Under the pieces are notes generated by a model. That model ran no database searches. It saw only the letters and a list, made by a program, of their open reading frames with translations, and was not told the DNA's origin. Source: Agrococcus jenensis (lineage in GTDB: Bacteria; Actinomycetota; Actinomycetes; Actinomycetales; Microbacteriaceae). From it: a DNA stretch of 64,000 nucleotides. The stretch covers positions 1,798,001 to 1,862,000 of the forward strand of contig NZ_RKHJ01000001.1 of the NCBI RefSeq assembly GCF_003752465.1, in the 5' to 3' direction. Position 1 is the stretch's first letter, and every line of letters begins with the position of its first letter. Both the position numbers and the translations under genes were made by a program. Below are positions 40,825-49,621 of the stretch, one piece after another.

Positions 40825-42981
40825 ATGACGAGCGAGATCATCGACAGCATCCCGACGTCTGACGACGCCGCTGTCGCGCAGACCACCAGCCCCGACGCCT
40901 CGACGTCCGCACAGGCCGAGGCGCCCGCGCAGACCGCGCCGAAGCGCCGCTCGCGCCGCGCGACGTCGTCGTCCGTGGCCGAGCAGGCCGAGGCGCCCGC
41001 CCAGGCTGAGCCGACCGCCGAGCCGGCGCAGGCCGAGCCCGCGCAGGCCGAGCAGGCCCAGGCCGAGGCGCCCGCCGCCGCCCCGGCCGAGGGGGCCGCC
41101 CCCAAGCGCCGCGCACCGCGCCGGTCGAAGACCGCCGCCGCTGCCGAGGCACCTGCTGCTGAGGCGCCCGCCGCCGAGGCGACCGAGACGCCCGCCGAGG
41201 CCGACGCCATGCATACCGAGGCCGCAGCGACCGACGAGGCCCCCGCCGACGAGGTGCCCGCCAAGCGCGCGCCTCGCGCCCGCTCGAGCCGCTCGCGCGC
41301 CAAGTCCGGCGCGCCCTCCGACGAGCAGCCGGCACCGCAGCCCGACGCTCCGGTCGCCGAGACGACCGGTGCGGAGGCGACGGACGCGCGCGACGGTGAC
41401 CGCGCCGACGCCGACCGCACCTCCGACGACCGTACTTCCGGCGACCGCACCTCCGACGACCGGGCCGCCCGTGCGCGCGCTGCCGTCGTCGAGGTCACCG
41501 CCGACGAGCGCTCCGACGACCGGGACGGCGCTGACGAGCGCGGCCAGGACCAGGGCCAGGGCGACGCCCAGGGCGAGGGCCAGCGCGAGGGCGGCTCGCG
41601 CCGTCGCCGCAGCCGCGGCAAGGGCAGCCAGCAGGGCCAGGACGAGCAGCCGCAGCAGGACGACGACGAGGGCCGCCGCGGCCGCGGCCGTGGCCGCGGT
41701 CAGCAGGGCCAGCCCGGCAACCAGCCCCAGCAGCAGCCGCAGGCCGACGCCGACGGCTCGCGCCGCAGCCGCGGTCGCGACCGCACCCGGGGGCGCGTGC
41801 AGGGCGACGAGTTCGAGGTGCACGAGGACGACGTGCTGCTGCCCGTCGCCGGCATCCTCGACCTGCTCGACAACTACGCCTTCGTGCGCACCTCCGGCTA
41901 CCTGCCCGGCTCGAACGACGTCTACGTCTCGCTCGCGCAGGTCAAGAAGCACGGCCTCCGCAAGGGCGACGCCGTCGTCGGCGCGATCAAGCAGCCGCGC
42001 GAGGGCGAGCAGCAGCAGTCGAACCGCCAGAAGTTCAACGCGCTCGTGCGCGTCGACTCGGTGAACGGCCAGTCGGTCGAGGACGCGCTCACGCGCGTCG
42101 AGTTCTCGAAGCTCACGCCGCTCTACCCGCAGGAGCGCCTCCGCCTCGAGACGACGCCGAACAAGCTCTCGACCCGCGTCATCGACCTCGTGTCGCCGAT
42201 CGGCAAGGGCCAGCGCGGCCTCATCGTCTCGCCGCCCAAGGCCGGCAAGACGCTCGTGATGCAGGCCATCGCGAACGCGATCGCCGAGAACAACCCCGAG
42301 GTCCACCTCATGATCGTGCTCGTCGACGAGCGCCCTGAGGAGGTCACCGACTTCCAGCGCACCGTCAAGGGCGAGGTCATCGCGTCGACCTTCGACCGGC
42401 CCGCCGAGGACCACACGATCGTCGCGGAGCTCGCGATCGAGCGTGCGAAGCGCCTCGTCGAGCTCGGCCACGACGTCGTCGTGCTGCTCGACGGCATCAC
42501 CCGCCTCGGCCGCGCCTACAACCTGTCGGCACCGCCGTCGGGCCGCATCCTCTCGGGCGGCGTCGACTCGAGCGCGCTCTACCCGCCGAAGAAGTTCTTC
42601 GGTGCCGCGCGCAACATCGAGCACGGCGGCTCGCTCACGATCCTCGCGACCGCGCTCGTCGAGACCGGCTCCAAGATGGACGAGGTCATCTTCGAGGAGT
42701 TCAAGGGCACGGGCAACATGGAGCTGCGCCTCTCGCGCAACATGGCCGACAAGCGCATCTTCCCCGCCGTCGACGTCAACGCCTCCGGCACGCGCCGCGA
42801 GGAGATGCTCATGGGCGTCGAGGAGACGAAGGTCATGTGGAAGCTCCGCAGGGCGCTCGCGGGCCTCGACACCCAGCAGGCGCTCGAGCTCGTGCTCAAG
42901 CAGCTGAAGGAGACGCAGTCGAACGTCGAGTTCCTCATGAAGGTCTCGAAGTCGGTGCCCGGCCAGCACGACAAGGACTGA
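40825..42981 (+). CDS. rho: Transcription termination factor Rho with long N-terminal extension
   Basis: A 718-residue Rho helicase. Residues about 331-400 are the RNA-binding cold-shock domain ([34 protein letters not shown]). The ATPase has Walker [13 protein letters not shown] (about 468-479), [31 protein letters not shown] and the R-loop area [21 protein letters not shown]. The first 330 residues are low in complexity: Ala/Glu/Pro repeats, Arg-Ser patches, then an acidic Asp-Asp-Arg zone and an Arg-Gly-Gln-rich zone ([14 protein letters not shown]). The usual N-terminal helical domain (PF07498-like) is not recognisable. The extension likely adds RNA binding, as in Micrococcus and Mycobacterium Rho. 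Confidence 0.96.
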   Translation: MTSEIIDSIPTSDDAAVAQTTSPDASTSAQAEAPAQTAPKRRSRRATSSSVAEQAEAPAQAEPTAEPAQAEPAQAEQAQAEAPAAAPAEGAAPKRRAPRRSKTAAAAEAPAAEAPAAEATETPAEADAMHTEAAATDEAPADEVPAKRAPRARSSRSRAKSGAPSDEQPAPQPDAPVAETTGAEATDARDGDRADADRTSDDRTSGDRTSDDRAARARAAVVEVTADERSDDRDGADERGQDQGQGDAQGEGQREGGSRRRRSRGKGSQQGQDEQPQQDDDEGRRGRGRGRGQQGQPGNQPQQQPQADADGSRRSRGRDRTRGRVQGDEFEVHEDDVLLPVAGILDLLDNYAFVRTSGYLPGSNDVYVSLAQVKKHGLRKGDAVVGAIKQPREGEQQQSNRQKFNALVRVDSVNGQSVEDALTRVEFSKLTPLYPQERLRLETTPNKLSTRVIDLVSPIGKGQRGLIVSPPKAGKTLVMQAIANAIAENNPEVHLMIVLVDERPEEVTDFQRTVKGEVIASTFDRPAEDHTIVAELAIERAKRLVELGHDVVVLLDGITRLGRAYNLSAPPSGRILSGGVDSSALYPPKKFFGAARNIEHGGSLTILATALVETGSKMDEVIFEEFKGTGNMELRLSRNMADKRIFPAVDVNASGTRREEMLMGVEETKVMWKLRRALAGLDTQQALELVLKQLKETQSNVEFLMKVSKSVPGQHDKD

Positions 42982-42982
42982 C

Positions 42983-44062
42983 ATGTTCGAGTCGGTCTCG
43001 GGCCTGCTTGCCGAGCACGCCGACCTCGAGCTGCAGCTCGCCGACCCGGCGCTGCACGCCGACGCGGGTCGTGCGCGCCGGGTGAACCGGCGGTACGCGG
43101 AGCTGAGCCAGATCAAGGTCGCGCACGAGCGCTGGCGCGCGGCGGTCGACGACCTCGCCGCCGCCCGCGAGCTCGCGCGCGAGGACGAGGCGTTCGCCGA
43201 GGAGGTGCCGTCGCTCGAGGCGGCGGCCCACGAGACCGAGGAGCGGCTCCGCAGGCTGCTCATCCCGCGCGACCCGGACGACGGCCGCGACGTGATCATG
43301 GAGGTCAAGGGCGGCGAGGGCGGCGAGGAGTCGGCGCTGTTCGCGGCCGACCTCGTGCGGATGTACTCGCACTACGCCTCGGCCCGCGGCTGGAAGATCG
43401 AGATGCTCGAGTCGACCGCGAGCGACATGGGCGGGTTCAAGGACGTGCAGATCGCGTTCAAGGGCTCGTCGAGCGACCCGTCCGAGGGCGTCTGGGCGTC
43501 ACTGAAGTACGAGGGCGGCGTGCACCGCGTGCAGCGCGTGCCGGCGACCGAGACGCAGGGCCGCATCCACACCTCCACCACCGGCGTGCTCGTCTTCCCC
43601 GAGGTCGACGAGCCCGAGGAGGTCGCGATCGATCAGAACGACCTCAAGATCGACGTCTACCGCTCGTCGGGCCCGGGCGGCCAGAGCGTGAACACGACCG
43701 ATTCGGCGGTGCGCATCACGCACATCCCGACCGGCATCACCGTGTCGATGCAGAACGAGAAGAGCCAGCTGCAGAACCGCGAGGCCGGCATGCGCGTGCT
43801 GCGCGCGCGCCTGCTCGCGAGGCAGCAGGAGGAGCGGGATGCGGCGGCGTCCGACGCGCGCCGCAGCCAGATCCGCGGGATGGACCGGTCGGAGCGCATC
43901 CGCACCTACAACTTCCCCGAGAACCGCATCGCCGACCACCGCACGGGCTACAAGGCGTACAACCTCGACGCCGTGCTCGACGGCGCGCTGCAGCCGGTGA
44001 TCGACTCGTGCATCCAGGCCGACGAGGAGGCGCAGCTCGCTGCCCTCGCGGGCGACGCCTGA
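42983..44062 (+). CDS. prfA: Peptide chain release factor 1
   Basis: A 359-residue class I release factor. It reads UAA/UAG through the tripeptide in [14 protein letters not shown] (about residues 183-196) and triggers hydrolysis through GGQ in [17 protein letters not shown] (about 232). The C-terminal [16 protein letters not shown] and the coiled N-terminus match RF1, not RF2. It starts 1 nt after the rho stop. The gene normally next to it, prmC (which methylates the GGQ glutamine), is about 11.9 kb away at 55923. Confidence 0.97.
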   Translation: MFESVSGLLAEHADLELQLADPALHADAGRARRVNRRYAELSQIKVAHERWRAAVDDLAAARELAREDEAFAEEVPSLEAAAHETEERLRRLLIPRDPDDGRDVIMEVKGGEGGEESALFAADLVRMYSHYASARGWKIEMLESTASDMGGFKDVQIAFKGSSSDPSEGVWASLKYEGGVHRVQRVPATETQGRIHTSTTGVLVFPEVDEPEEVAIDQNDLKIDVYRSSGPGGQSVNTTDSAVRITHIPTGITVSMQNEKSQLQNREAGMRVLRARLLARQQEERDAAASDARRSQIRGMDRSERIRTYNFPENRIADHRTGYKAYNLDAVLDGALQPVIDSCIQADEEAQLAALAGDA

Positions 44063-44066
44063 CCGG

Positions 44067-45308
44067 ATGACCGACGCCGCCCGGGACCGACGCGGTCTCG
44101 GCGCGGCGTTCTGGCGCTTCTGGAGCGTGGAGGTCGCGACCGAGACGGCGATCGGCCTCGCGGTGATCGCGCTGCAGACGATGGTCGTGCTCGACCTCGG
44201 CGGCGGCGCCACGGAGGTCGGCTGGCTGTCGTCCGCGCGCTTCCTGCCGTACGTGGTGCTCGGGCTGCTGGTCGGCGCGATCGTCGAGGGCTTGCGGCGC
44301 CGCACGGTGATGCTCGTGAGCGACGTGCTGCGGGCGCTCGTGCTCGGCGGTCTCGCGATCGCCTGGCTGTCCGGCGGCGGGTCGCTTTGGGTGCTGCTGC
44401 TCGCTGCCGTGCTGCTCGGCGCCGCGAGCCTCGTCAACGACGCCGCGTCGCAGGCGTTCGTGCCGCGGCTCGTCGACCGCGAGCGGCTGCTGCCCGCGCA
44501 CCAGCGGCTCGATGCGGGGTCGAACGCGGCGCAGTCGGCGGGACCGGCGATCTCGGGTGTCGTCATCGCCTGGCTCGGCGCTCCGGTCTCGCTGCTGCTC
44601 GCGGCTGGCGCGCACCTCGTCTCGGCGGTGGTGCTCGCGACGCTGCCGCCAGATGCGCGCGCAACGCGGCGCGAGCGCGGGCTCGGGCGCTCGATCCTCG
44701 ACGGGCTGCACTTCGTCCACCGGCATCCGCGGCTCGGGCCGCAGGCGCGCTGGACGCACGTGTGGTTCCTCTGCAACGGCGCCGCGATGACGCTGCTCGT
44801 GCCGCTCGTGCTCGTCGACCTCGACGCGGGGCCCGGCGGGCTCGGGCTCGCGCTCGGCGTGCTCGGTGCGGCCACGCTCGCGGGCACCGCGCTCGCCGGG
44901 CTCGTCGCAGGGCGGCTGGGCTTCGCGCGCACGATCATCCTCGAGCGGTCGCTGCTGCCGTTCGCGTGGGCGGTGGTCGCGGCGGCCGCGCTGCTCGCGC
45001 TGCCGGAGGGCGGCGGACTCGCGCTCGTGCTGACGGGGCTCGCCGCGGCCGGCGTCGCGATGGGCCTGTCGAACCCGAGCGAGATGGCGCTCCGCCAGCG
45101 GGCGACGCCCGATCGCATGCAGGCGCGCATGAACGCGACGATGCGCACGGTCAACCGCGCGATGGTCGTCGTCGCCGCCCCGCTCGCGGGCGTGCTCGGC
45201 GACGCCATCGGCGTCGGGCCGGCCCTCGCGATCGTCTGCGGCGGCTTCGCCATCGCGGCGATCGGGCTCGCGGCGTCGCCGATCGCCCGCGGTCGCACGG
45301 CTCGATAG
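44067..45308 (+). CDS. MFS transporter (exporter-like)
   Basis: A 413-residue major facilitator with about 12 hydrophobic helices in two halves. It resembles the MFS_3 / enterobactin-exporter-like group: FWRFWSVEVATETAIGLAVIAL at the start, LVGAIVEGLRRRTVMLVSDVLR as the A-like loop, and VNDAASQAFVPRLVDRERLLPAHQRL in the TM4-5 loop. It probably exports a small molecule with proton antiport; the substrate is unknown. It begins 4 nt after prfA, so it may be transcribed with the rho-prfA unit even though it is the first gene of the inserted region. Confidence 0.88.
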   Translation: MTDAARDRRGLGAAFWRFWSVEVATETAIGLAVIALQTMVVLDLGGGATEVGWLSSARFLPYVVLGLLVGAIVEGLRRRTVMLVSDVLRALVLGGLAIAWLSGGGSLWVLLLAAVLLGAASLVNDAASQAFVPRLVDRERLLPAHQRLDAGSNAAQSAGPAISGVVIAWLGAPVSLLLAAGAHLVSAVVLATLPPDARATRRERGLGRSILDGLHFVHRHPRLGPQARWTHVWFLCNGAAMTLLVPLVLVDLDAGPGGLGLALGVLGAATLAGTALAGLVAGRLGFARTIILERSLLPFAWAVVAAAALLALPEGGGLALVLTGLAAAGVAMGLSNPSEMALRQRATPDRMQARMNATMRTVNRAMVVVAAPLAGVLGDAIGVGPALAIVCGGFAIAAIGLAASPIARGRTAR

Positions 45309-45596
45309 CCTCGCCCCTCGCTCCGCCGACCGAGCCGGTCCGCGCGCCCCTTCTGCTGGTCGAGCCGGTCCGCGCGCCCCTGCTGGTCCAGCCGGTCCGC
45401 GCGCTTCGCGCGCTGATCGAGTCGAGACCATCCGCTCTGCTGTGCCGGTGGTCTCGACTCGCGCGGCTCGACCAGCGGGTGGCGCTGCGCGGCTCGGCCC
45501 TCGCCCCGCCGAGATGGGGGCTTGTCGTGCCGCCGGGTCAGGCGGACGCTGGTGCGCGGCGGCATCCCGCCGCGTGCGTGATGAAGAGGAGCCCCC
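45309..45596. repeat. Intergenic repeat cluster: 27-bp direct repeats plus family A element (copy 3)
   Basis: The block GAGCCGGTCCGCGCG recurs three times (starting near 45331, 45362 and 45388, the last with CAGCC for GAGCC) as a roughly 27-bp direct repeat. GAGTCGAGACCA (45419-45430) pairs perfectly with TGGTCTCGACTC (45449-45460), and the element closes with GCGCGGCTCGACCAGC (45461-45476). No gene is supported in this 288-bp gap. The rest (45480-45596) leads to the secreted protein with GAGGAGC before its ATG. Confidence 0.65.
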
Positions 45597-46742
45597 ATGT
45601 CTCGCAACCTCCGATCCAGGGCGACCGCGGCGGCGGCCGCCGCGGTCCTGGGTCTCAGCCTGATCGCCGTCGCCGGCGCTCCCGCCTACGCCGGCGGCCA
45701 CTCCGATGACGACGTCGTCACGGTGGCGACCGGGCTCGACAACCCCAGGCAGCTCTCGCTCGGGCGGGGCGGGAGCCTCTACATCGCGGAAGCAGGCGTC
45801 GCGGACGCGTGCGCCGCCATCCCGGGCGTCGACCCGGCCTTCCAGGTCTGCGGCCTGACGGGTGCCGTCACCGAGGTGCGGCGGCCCGACCACCGCCGCG
45901 CCGAGCAGCGGCAGGTCGTCACCGGGCTGCCGACCATGACATTCAACGGCGAGGTGGTCGGCGCATCCGACGTCGCCGTGCGCGGCAACCGCATCGAGGT
46001 GCTGATCGGCGGGATGACCGGGGCAGCGACGGCGCGCGCCGACCTGCCCGCCGAGTACGCGGCCTTCGGCACCCTGCGCTCGGCGCGGATGCGGTGGACT
46101 CCGCTCACCGGCGCCGATCTCAGCCTCGTGGCCGACATCAACGCGTTCGAGGTCGCGAGCAACCCCGACGGCAACGTGCCGCCCGACAGCAACGCGACCG
46201 GCTTCGTCTCGCTCGGCGACGGACGCTGGGCGGTCACCGACGCGGGCGGCAACGCGCTGCTGCGGGTGGGCCGCGGCGGCGAGCGCACGGTCGCCGTGTT
46301 CCCGAACGGCGACCCGGTGCCGAACCCGTTCGGACCGGGCGAGGTGAGCCCGCAGGCGGTGCCCACCGACGTGGCCGTCGGTCCCGACGGCGCCTACTAC
46401 GTGTCGCAGCTGACGGGCTTCCCCTTCCCGACCGGTGGCTCGACGATCTGGCGCGTGACGCGCGACGGGCAGGTCTCGGCGTACGCGACGGGCCTCACGA
46501 TGGTGACGAGCCTGGCGTGGAAGGGCGACACCCTGTACGCCGTGCAGCTCGACGACGAGAACTTCTTCGACGGGCACGTCGGGTCGCTGCGCGCGGTGAC
46601 GCCGGGCGGATCCGTGCACGAGGCGGTCGTCGACGGCCTGTCGGCGCCGTACGGGCTCGCGATCCGCGGGCACTCGGCGTACCTGACGATCGATTCGATC
46701 TCACCCGGCGAGGGCTCCGCCATCCGGGTCGACCTGCGCTGA
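45597..46742 (+). CDS. Secreted ScyD/ScyE-like beta-propeller protein
   Basis: A 381-residue exported protein. A signal peptide (AAAAAVLGLSLIAVAGAPAYA, cleavage near residue 32) is followed by repeats of a six-bladed NHL/SMP-30-like propeller: VATGLDNPRQLSLGRGGSLYIAEAG, PTDVAVGPDGAYYVSQLTG, GLTMVTSLAWKGDTLYAVQ, and GLSAPYGLAIRGHSAYLTI. The whole matches the ScyD/ScyE family. In cyanobacteria ScyE takes part in scytonemin synthesis, but actinobacterial members have no proven role. Three cysteines near residues 66-84 may form disulfides. It is a single gene downstream of a repeat cluster. Confidence 0.85.
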   Translation: MSRNLRSRATAAAAAAVLGLSLIAVAGAPAYAGGHSDDDVVTVATGLDNPRQLSLGRGGSLYIAEAGVADACAAIPGVDPAFQVCGLTGAVTEVRRPDHRRAEQRQVVTGLPTMTFNGEVVGASDVAVRGNRIEVLIGGMTGAATARADLPAEYAAFGTLRSARMRWTPLTGADLSLVADINAFEVASNPDGNVPPDSNATGFVSLGDGRWAVTDAGGNALLRVGRGGERTVAVFPNGDPVPNPFGPGEVSPQAVPTDVAVGPDGAYYVSQLTGFPFPTGGSTIWRVTRDGQVSAYATGLTMVTSLAWKGDTLYAVQLDDENFFDGHVGSLRAVTPGGSVHEAVVDGLSAPYGLAIRGHSAYLTIDSISPGEGSAIRVDLR

Positions 46743-46782
46743 GCCGAGCGGCGGCGAGCGCACCGCGAGATACGCTCGCCGC

Positions 46783-47025
46783 ATGCTCCCCGAGGTCGCG
46801 AACCCGCTGCTGCCCACGGGCTACGACGTCGTCTGGACGGTCGTGGTCCTGGCGCTGCTCGCGCTCGCGGCGGTCGCGATCGTGCAGGTGCTGCGCGAGC
46901 GGGCGCTCTCGGGGCTCGGCGCCGTGGTGTGGCTGCTCGTCATCCTCGCGCTCCCGGTGCTGGGCGCCGTCGCGTGGTTCGTGCTGCGCCCGCGCCGCGC
47001 CGCCGGCCGCCTGCCGAGCCTCTAG
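46783..47025 (+). CDS. Small PLDc_N-domain membrane protein
   Basis: An 80-residue protein with two transmembrane helices, matching the phospholipase_D-nuclease N-terminal (PLDc_N) module that often stands alone in actinobacteria. Helix 1 is VVVLALLALAAVAIVQVL; helix 2 carries the motif GAVVWLLVILALPVLGAVAWFVLR with a basic end. No nuclease domain is attached. TACGCT lies 6 nt before ATG 46783 (leaderless). Function is unknown; it precedes a small kinase-like gene by 7 nt. Confidence 0.85.
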   Translation: MLPEVANPLLPTGYDVVWTVVVLALLALAAVAIVQVLRERALSGLGAVVWLLVILALPVLGAVAWFVLRPRRAAGRLPSL

Positions 47026-47032
47026 GCCGCGC

Positions 47033-47494
47033 ATGGCGCAGGTGACGCTCCTCTGCGGGCCCGCGGGCGCCGGCAAGACGACGATCGCGCGCGAGCTCGA
47101 GGCGGGCGGTGCGCTCGTGCTCTCGTTCGACCGAGAGGCCTGGGCCCGCGGCGTGCACGACGGCGCCTTCACGCCCGAGCTGATGGCGGCGATCGACGCC
47201 GACCTGCACGCCCGCCTCGTGCACGCGGTCGAGGCAGGGGAGCGGGTCGTCGTCGACGGCTCGCTCTCGGCGCGCTGGGTGCGCGACGCCTGGCGCGAGC
47301 GCTGCGACGCGATCGGCGCCGAGCACGAGCTCGTCGTCGTGCGCGCCTCGATGGCGTCGCTCGCCGCGCGCGTCGCAGGGCGCGAGGCCGGGCCGGAGTC
47401 GGTGCTGCTCGAGCAGGACGCGCTCGCGGCGTTCGTGGCCGGCTTCGACTGGCCGGGCGACGACGAGCCGCACCGCGAGGTCCGCACGGATTGA
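47033..47494 (+). CDS. Small P-loop kinase-like AAA protein
   Basis: A 153-residue P-loop NTPase of the zeta-toxin/gluconate-kinase-like AAA_33 type. Walker A GPAGAGKTTIA (about residues 9-19); FDREAWARG as a possible lid/substrate segment; VVVDGSLSARWVRDAWRERC as the second strand. It probably phosphorylates a small molecule or acts as an antibiotic- or nucleotide-modifying kinase; the substrate is not predictable. There is no antitoxin partner, so I do not call it a toxin. It is likely co-transcribed with the upstream membrane protein. Confidence 0.8.
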   Translation: MAQVTLLCGPAGAGKTTIARELEAGGALVLSFDREAWARGVHDGAFTPELMAAIDADLHARLVHAVEAGERVVVDGSLSARWVRDAWRERCDAIGAEHELVVVRASMASLAARVAGREAGPESVLLEQDALAAFVAGFDWPGDDEPHREVRTD

Positions 47495-47577
47495 CGCCGC
47501 CAGCCCGGGCTCGCCTGGACGCTGCCGCCCCGCGCGGCTAGCCTGGCGCGCATCCGGTGCGACCGAGGAGGCACGTC

Positions 47578-48168
47578 ATGGGCACAGGGGGCTTCCTCGC
47601 AGAGCCAGAGCCGAGCGAGGCGGTCGAGGCGACGTACGCCGCCGACATCGCCGACGACGGCTACGTCATGAACCTCACGCGCGTGTGGGCGCAGGCGCCC
47701 CCGGTGCAGGATGCGTGGTCGGCGCTCTCGGTCGAGGCGGCCGAGACCGCGGGACTCACGTTCCGGCAGAAGGGCATCGTCGTGACCGCGCTCGCGGCAG
47801 CGATGGGCGACGCGTACTGCTCGCTCGCCTGGGGCACGCGCCTCGCGAGGGCGAGCGACGCGCCGACCGCGCGCGCGGTGCTCGACGGCACGGACGAGGG
47901 CCTCGACGACGACGAGCGCACGATCGCCGCGTGGGCGAGGCAGCTCGTGCGCGACCCCAACGGGACGACCGCCGCCGACGTCGATGCCCTGCGCCGGGCG
48001 GGCTTCGACGATCGGGCCATCCTCGGCCTGACCGCCTACATCGCGGCGCGCATCGCGTTCTCGACGGTCAACGATGCCCTCGGCGCGATCCCGGACGCGG
48101 AGCTGCGTGCCGCCGCGCCGCCGGCGGTGCTGGATGCCGTCACCTACGGACGGGCCGCGACCGCCTGA
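47578..48168 (+). CDS. Carboxymuconolactone decarboxylase / AhpD-like protein
   Basis: A 196-residue all-helical CMD-family protein. The region GLTFRQKGIVVTALAAAMGDAYCSLAWGTRLA corresponds to the AhpD active helix, but only one cysteine (YCSLAW) is present instead of CxxC. A disulfide-reductase role like AhpD is therefore unlikely as such. The C-terminal half repeats the fold (GLTAYIAARIAFSTVNDALGA). Related proteins are annotated peroxidase-related or CMD. GAGGAGG precedes ATG 47578 and TAGCCT lies at about 47538. Confidence 0.85.
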   Translation: MGTGGFLAEPEPSEAVEATYAADIADDGYVMNLTRVWAQAPPVQDAWSALSVEAAETAGLTFRQKGIVVTALAAAMGDAYCSLAWGTRLARASDAPTARAVLDGTDEGLDDDERTIAAWARQLVRDPNGTTAADVDALRRAGFDDRAILGLTAYIAARIAFSTVNDALGAIPDAELRAAAPPAVLDAVTYGRAATA

Positions 48169-48191
48169 TCCGCCCGTGCCAGGATGGCGCC

Positions 48192-48581
48192 ATGGACGTG
48201 CTCCTCACGTGGCTCGGCTCCGCGCTGCTGGCTGCCGGAGCCGTCGCGATCGCGGTCGTCGTCCACGCGATCGGCCTCGGGCGCATCGCGCCGTCGCCGG
48301 CGCTCGGCCTGCCGGGCAAGCGGCTGCGCGCGGATGCGCCGACCTACCGGCGCACCCACCGCGCGGCGACGCCGCTCACCTGGCTCACCGCATCCGTCGC
48401 CGCCATCGCAGCGCTCGGCGCGCTCGCCGCGGGTGCGGCTGCGGGCATCGAGGAGTGGGCGGTGCTCGCCGTGCTCGCCGCCGTCGTGCTCGCGGTCGGG
48501 CTCGCGCTCGCCACCTGGCGCGCGCACTCGGCGCTCGGCGACGACGCGCCCGGCGACGTCGACGGCCGCCCAGCCGACTGA
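48192..48581 (+). CDS. SdpI-like small membrane protein
   Basis: A 129-residue protein with about three transmembrane helices. The connecting segment GLPGKRLRADAPTYRRTHRAATPL resembles the conserved GIRT-R-S-x-x-x-W-x-x-x-H-R signature of SdpI/YhfL proteins, with Tyr where Trp is usual. SdpI in Bacillus is an immunity/signalling protein for the SdpC toxin; actinobacterial homologues are uncharacterised. CAGGAT lies 6 nt before ATG 48192 (leaderless). It converges on the HMG-CoA-lyase-like gene across a 50-bp palindrome. Confidence 0.75.
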   Translation: MDVLLTWLGSALLAAGAVAIAVVVHAIGLGRIAPSPALGLPGKRLRADAPTYRRTHRAATPLTWLTASVAAIAALGALAAGAAAGIEEWAVLAVLAAVVLAVGLALATWRAHSALGDDAPGDVDGRPAD

Positions 48582-48613
48582 GCGGCCGCGCGCTCGCGCC
48601 GGCTCAGCGCTGC

Positions 48614-48663
48614 GTGTCGGGCTGCTGCGGCAGTGTCGCGACACTCGCGCAGCAACCCGACAC
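48614..48663. repeat. 50-bp near-perfect palindrome, family D
   Basis: Arms 48614-48638 and 48639-48663 match at 22 of 25 positions with no loop; the centre is the perfect GTGTCGCGACAC. It lies between convergent genes and probably terminates both, or binds a dimeric protein. Confidence 0.7.
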
Positions 48664-48703
48664 TCGTGGCGCGCGGGGACTCCGACGCCGGGCGGCGCGC
48701 CGC

Positions 48704-49621
48704 TCAGGCCCGCAGCGTCCAGGGGAACGCGCGCGCCTGCGGGCTGAGGGCGCCGCCGCGCACGCGCGCGCGGTCCGGCTCGTCGAGCGCGCCGGTGATC
48801 TCCTCGCCGAGCCGCACGAGGGCCGCGAAGGAGTCGGGGCTCGACCAGGCGGGCCGGAGGGTGAAGGCGAGGTCCTCGGTCGAGGTGTTGCCGGACGCCC
48901 CGGGCGCGAAGGGGCAGCCGCCGAGGCCGCCGAGCGCGCCGTCGACGACGTCCGCGCCCGCGTCCACCGCGGCGAGCGCGTTCGCGACCCCCGCGCCCCA
49001 GGTGTCGTGGCCGTGGAACACGAGGCCCGCCTCCGGACGGCGCGCGGCCGCGAGCCCGACCCGCTCGCGCACGACGGCGGGATGCGCCTGGCCGAGCGTG
49101 TCGCAGATGACGACGTCGCTCGCGCCGGCCGTGCGATCGTCGCCGAGGATGCGCTCGATGCGCTCGAGCGGCACCTCGCCCTCGAAGGGGCACGTGAACG
49201 TCGTCGCGATGCAGAGCTGCAGCTCGCCGTCGACCGCGCGCGCGGCGGCGAGCGCGTCGGGCATCGCGGCGATGGAGGCCTCGGTGTCGCGGCCGATGTT
49301 CGCCCGGTTGTGGCTGTCGCTCGCCGAGAAGCAATACTGGAAGCGCGTGACCCCGGCGGCCGCGGCCCGCTCGACGTGGCGCGGCGTCGCGACCCACACC
49401 CAGCAGCGCGCGAGCTCGTCGGGCGTGAGCGCCGCGACGACGTCGAGCGTGTCGGCCATCGCCGGCACGAGGTCGGGCCGCGCCATCGAGCCGATCTCGA
49501 CGTGCTCGACACCGAGCGCGAGCAGCTCGCGCACGAGGCGCACCTTGCGCTCGGTGGGCAGCGGCTTGCCGGTGAGCTGCAGCCCGTCGCGGAGCGTCAC
49601 GTCGCGGATCCCGACCGTCAT
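48704..49621 (-). CDS. Hydroxymethylglutaryl-CoA lyase family enzyme
   Basis: A 305-residue TIM-barrel aldolase of the HMG-CoA lyase family, which cleaves 3-hydroxy-3-methylglutaryl-CoA to acetyl-CoA and acetoacetate (or a related substrate). Every catalytic feature is visible: VTLRDGLQ (Arg11, Asp12), Glu42 in VEIGSM, Asp174 in CDTLG, the metal ligands His203/His205 in FHGHDTWG, and the mobile-loop Cys236 in GGLGGCPFAPGASGN. The 4-nt overlap with the CaiB-type gene, itself overlapping the GntP permease, defines a three-gene operon. Citramalyl-CoA lyases of other families lack this loop, which supports the HMG-type reaction. Confidence 0.88.
   Translation of the reverse strand: MTVGIRDVTLRDGLQLTGKPLPTERKVRLVRELLALGVEHVEIGSMARPDLVPAMADTLDVVAALTPDELARCWVWVATPRHVERAAAAGVTRFQYCFSASDSHNRANIGRDTEASIAAMPDALAAARAVDGELQLCIATTFTCPFEGEVPLERIERILGDDRTAGASDVVICDTLGQAHPAVVRERVGLAAARRPEAGLVFHGHDTWGAGVANALAAVDAGADVVDGALGGLGGCPFAPGASGNTSTEDLAFTLRPAWSSPDSFAALVRLGEEITGALDEPDRARVRGGALSPQARAFPWTLRA

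Noticed and set aside
39433..43308. Very long minus-strand open frame across thrC-thrB-rho
   Set aside because: Long shadow frames are expected opposite GC-rich genes; its product is low in complexity and the plus strand encodes four intact known enzymes.
43737..46673. Long minus-strand frames opposite prfA, the MFS gene and the ScyD-like gene
   Set aside because: No recognisable domain, and the plus strand carries intact release factor, transporter and secreted protein.
47033..47494. Zeta-type toxin of a toxin-antitoxin pair
   Set aside because: Only the P-loop kinase fold is shared; the upstream gene is a PLDc_N membrane protein, not an antitoxin.
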